Below are positions 61,631 to 64,000 of a DNA stretch of 64,000 bases, piece after piece. The notes beneath the pieces were generated by a model. It saw only the letters and a program-made list of their open reading frames with translations, had not been told where the DNA came from and ran no database searches. Each line of letters opens with the position of its first letter. Within the stretch, counting starts at the first letter, position 1. The stretch comes from Diospyros lotus (taxonomy: Eukaryota; Streptophyta; Magnoliopsida; Ericales; Ebenaceae), in contig NC_068349.1 in NCBI RefSeq assembly GCF_014633365.1, forward strand, positions 38,393,192 through 38,457,191, read 5' to 3'. The position numbers and the translations under genes were made by a program.

Positions 61631-61981
61631 TGAACAGATTCGGCCCCTAGAGTAGGGAACCCATAATTCAAGTCGAGTCTTTGATGAATGAACTCGATAA
61701 ACTGATTCAATAGATAGGAACCCTACTTATACAAGATTCTATGTTATCAAATCCTAGAAGTTAGGAGCTAATATACAACAGAATTTTAGAATACAATAAG
61801 ATAAGAAAACTATTATCTCTACTTCTATCTACTCCTATTATTTTTCCTGATTTTTAGGAACTTATCTTTCTACAATTTATCTTCTTTTCTTGATCAGCTG
61901 GAGGCCTATCTTCATCTGTTGCATTGGCTTCTTATCTGCTTCAACTCCCGTGACTTCCTCATAAGCTAGGACTCTCCAACA
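61631..61981 (-). repeat. 5' LTR of Copia element 1
   Basis: 351 bp, adjacent to the primer-binding site at about 61616-61630. Confidence 0.93.
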
Positions 61982-62006
61982 AATACGAAATACTTATGCT
62001 TCCACA

Positions 62007-64000
62007 ATATGGAAGTTGAATCAATCTTTTATCCAATTGTACAATACTCTTTTCATACTCGGTCCCTATTTAACATGTAAAAAGAGAACCAAAAAAATAT
62101 GAAAACATAAAAGTCAACCCAAATAAGCAGCCTAAATATCGGATCTCATTATGGCCTCAATATCCTACCACAATCTCCTCCAATTTCCCTTCAAATCATT
62201 TGAGATTTCCACTCTCCCCCTCAAGTTAGATCATAGATGTTGATCATGTCCAACTTGCGGATAAACTCTTCAAAGCTGGACCTCTGTAATCCCTTAGTGA
62301 ATATATCTGCCAATTGTTCTGTTGTAGGGATATAGGTCATGCATATTGTCCCTTTCTCAATTTTCTCCTTTATAAAATGTCTGTCAATTTTTATATGTTT
62401 AGTCCTGTCGTGCTGAATAGGATTATGGGAAATACTGATAGCAACTTTGTTGTCGCAATAGAGTTCGATGGGGAACTCTACTGTGATATGTAGTTCCTCC
62501 AAAAGCTTTTGTAACCATAGCTCTTCACACATCCCTTGTGCAACAACTCTGAATTTAGCTTCGACACTACTTCTGGCTACCACATTCTGCTTCTTACTCC
62601 ATGTTACTAGATTTTCCCAAACATAGGTACAGTAGCCGATAGTAGACCTTCTGTCTTCTGCTGATTCTGCCCAATCTGTATCTGTATAGATCTCTATCTT
62701 CTTACTGTCTCATTTTTTAAAGAATAGACCTCACCCTGGAGAGCTTTTTAGATATCTGAGAATCTTATATATCGCTTCTAGGTGACTCTCCTTTGGTGAA
62801 TGCATGTAGATCAATCTGCCTACTAGTCTCTAATATCTTTCTCTATCCATAGGCTTTCTAATGTCTTTCGTTCTTTTTCCTGCCTCGATTGGAGTATCAC
62901 TTGGCTTGCAACCAAGCATACCAGTCTCAGTCAAAAGGTCAAGTACATACTTTCTTTGGGAGACATTAATTCCCTTCCTTGATTTGGCGACTTCCATTCC
63001 CAGAAAATATCACATTTGACCTAGGTTTTTTTTACCTTAAACACTGTGGCTAAGACCGTTTTCAACCTTTCCACCTCTCTTGTGTCATCTCCAGTGAGAA
63101 TGATGTCGTCGACGTACACGATCAGGATGGTCCTCCTTCCATCATTGGGTTGTTTGAAGAACATAGTGTGATCTGATTGTCCTTGTTGGTATCCTTGATT
63201 CTTTATCACCTTTGCAAATCTATCAAACCATGCTCTCGGTGATTGTTTGAGTCCATACAAGGATTTCTTCAACTTACACACTTTGGTTTCTTTTCCCTCC
63301 TTATAAAATCCTAGTGGTAGCGTCATGAACACTTCTTCCTCTAGCTCACCATTCAAAAAAGCATTTTTGATGTCAAACTGATGGAGTGGCCAGTCCAGGT
63401 TTGTTGCCAAGGACAAGAGAACCCGTATAGTATTCAGCTTTGCTACTGATGCAAATGTCTCAATGTAGTCAATATCGTTTGTTTGAGTGAATCCCTTTAC
63501 AACTAGATGGGCTTTGTACCATTCTACTGTGTTATCTGCCTTGTACTTCATCCCCCTTGGCAAAGTCATCACCTCCCAAGTTCCATTTTTTTCTAATGCC
63601 CTTATTTCTTCCATTACTGCTTCTCTCCATTTTGGAATCTCCAGGGCTTCTTGAATATTTTTAGGAATCTGGAATTTGTCAAGGTTAGACGTAAAAGCAT
63701 GACATTTGACAGAAAGAGCATTGTAAGATACAAATTTTGAGATAGGATGGAGAGTACATGAACGAGATTGTTTTCTAAGAGCAATGGGTAAGTCATCAAG
63801 ATTTTTTACTTGGTCATGATTGGGTTTTGGCTCATGAGTAGTCGGAGCTATCACCGGTTCTGACTCTTTTGGTGCTTCGGATGCGAGAGTCTCATCGGGC
63901 TTTGATTTAGGTCTCCTTGAGTAGACAAGTGTCTCCTTGTCTGTTTGTTTTCCCACACCTCCCTTGGAGTTCAAGATTCCTTCTGTGTTGGATAAAGAAA
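62007..64000 (-). mobile_element. Copia element 3, 3' part, runs off the window
   Basis: Minus strand: RT and its linker at 63974-63021 form a 317-residue open frame (GELEEEVFMTLPLG, LYGLKQSPRAWF, VYVDDIILTGDD). RNase H follows in pieces to 62583-62221 (IKIDRHFIKEKIEKGTI, TEQLADIFTKGL). A purine tract (62212-62225, minus sense GAGGGGGAGAG) borders TGGAAATCTC at 62211, the probable start of its 3' LTR. That LTR would extend towards 62007 and may continue left of 51067, since Copia element 2 was inserted at ATATG here. The LTR end was not identified. Confidence 0.8.
63021..63974 (-). pseudogene. Copia element 3 reverse transcriptase
   Basis: Open frame of 317 codons covering the Ser/Pro-rich integrase tail and the RT fingers and palm with the YVDD active site, ending at a frameshift in a T-rich stretch (about 63020-63040) before the RT/RNase H connection. 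One segment (PRGMKYKADNT) lacks the usual GxKWVF- residues before KYKAD, a short deletion. Confidence 0.8.

Larger units (their letters stand above)
56803..61981 (-). mobile_element. Copia element 1, family A, full length, nested in Copia-2 LTR
   Basis: LTRs of 351 bp each (56803-57153 and 61631-61981). In minus sense they start TGTTGGAGAGTCC and end in CA. A perfect 5-bp duplication AATAC flanks the element (56798-56802 and 61982-61986). The primer-binding site TGGTATCAGAGATC (minus sense) adjoins the right LTR, and a purine tract ending GAGGGGGG adjoins the left LTR. The LTRs differ at about 19 of 351 positions by eye (5 percent). Same family as the solo LTRs at 49472 and 50378. Confidence 0.94.
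51067..62006 (-). mobile_element. Copia element 2 (host of three later insertions)
   Basis: LTRs of 263 bp: left 51067-51329, right 56558-56802 continued at 61987-62006. The right LTR is interrupted by Copia element 1. In minus sense the LTR begins TGTGGAAGC and ends TTCATCACA. A perfect 5-bp duplication ATATG flanks the whole unit (51062-51066 and 62007-62011). The primer-binding site (TGGTATC in minus sense, 56551-56557) adjoins the right LTR, and a purine tract (minus sense, 51330-51345) the left LTR. Apart from later insertions the element was about 5.2 kb. gag, protease, integrase, RT and RNase H follow the Copia order. Confidence 0.92.

Overview
The window is nuclear DNA of a flowering plant, probably a eudicot. 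The genes carry many long AT-rich introns with GT-AG (and two apparent GC-AG) splice sites. The proteins belong to plant-specific families (DRP1/phragmoplastin, SINAT, NHL/LEA2, CBL, nepenthesin-like aspartic protease, KELP). The spaces between genes are filled with plant Copia and Gypsy LTR retrotransposons and hAT and Tourist-like MITEs. Nothing prokaryotic or organellar was seen.

Layout. 1-1316: 3' flank of DRP1A with an inverted-repeat element. 1317-12948 (minus): a complete 16-exon DRP1A/phragmoplastin-type dynamin gene whose exons I could join in frame to 609 residues; an LTR-like insert lies in intron 8. 13-15.4 kb: AT-rich spacer with microsatellites. 15410-18836 (plus): a two-exon plastid-type DUF212 (divergent PAP2) gene with a solo LTR in its intron. 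18.8-21.7 kb: spacer with a foldback element and a Tourist-like MITE. 21722-28733: a full-length but dead Ty3/Gypsy element with two 355-bp LTRs, itself hit by an older LTR-like piece, a solo LTR and a hAT-type MITE. 28881-29351: the last three exons of a calcineurin B-like (CBL) gene with no 5' half. 30383-30988: an intronless NHL/LEA2 gene. 31382-36859 (minus): a complete three-exon SINAT-type RING E3 ligase with MITEs in its large first intron and a run of 47 G just upstream. 38605-40790: a 2.2-kb solo LTR-like element. 42393-43793 (minus): an intronless secreted aspartic protease. 44.3-46.4 kb: very AT-rich DNA with diverged repeats. 47004-47075: tRNA-Gln(CTG). 47211-48160: the first two exons of a KELP/PC4-like coactivator; no further exon is visible.

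48.2-64 kb is a retrotransposon nest. By target-site duplications I can order several insertions: a solo LTR inside another solo LTR (50378-50708 within 50328-50984), and a Copia element (56803-61981) inside the LTR of a second Copia element (51067-62006), which also took up a solo LTR (54293-54731) and a GC-rich insert. A third Copia element runs off the right end of the window.

The host genes are unrelated housekeeping, signalling and stress genes and form no pathway or operon. I found no previously undescribed biological system. The most informative content is the dated, TSD-supported insertion history, two genes apparently cut by transposon tracts (CBL and KELP), and two GC-AG introns required for correct reading frames.
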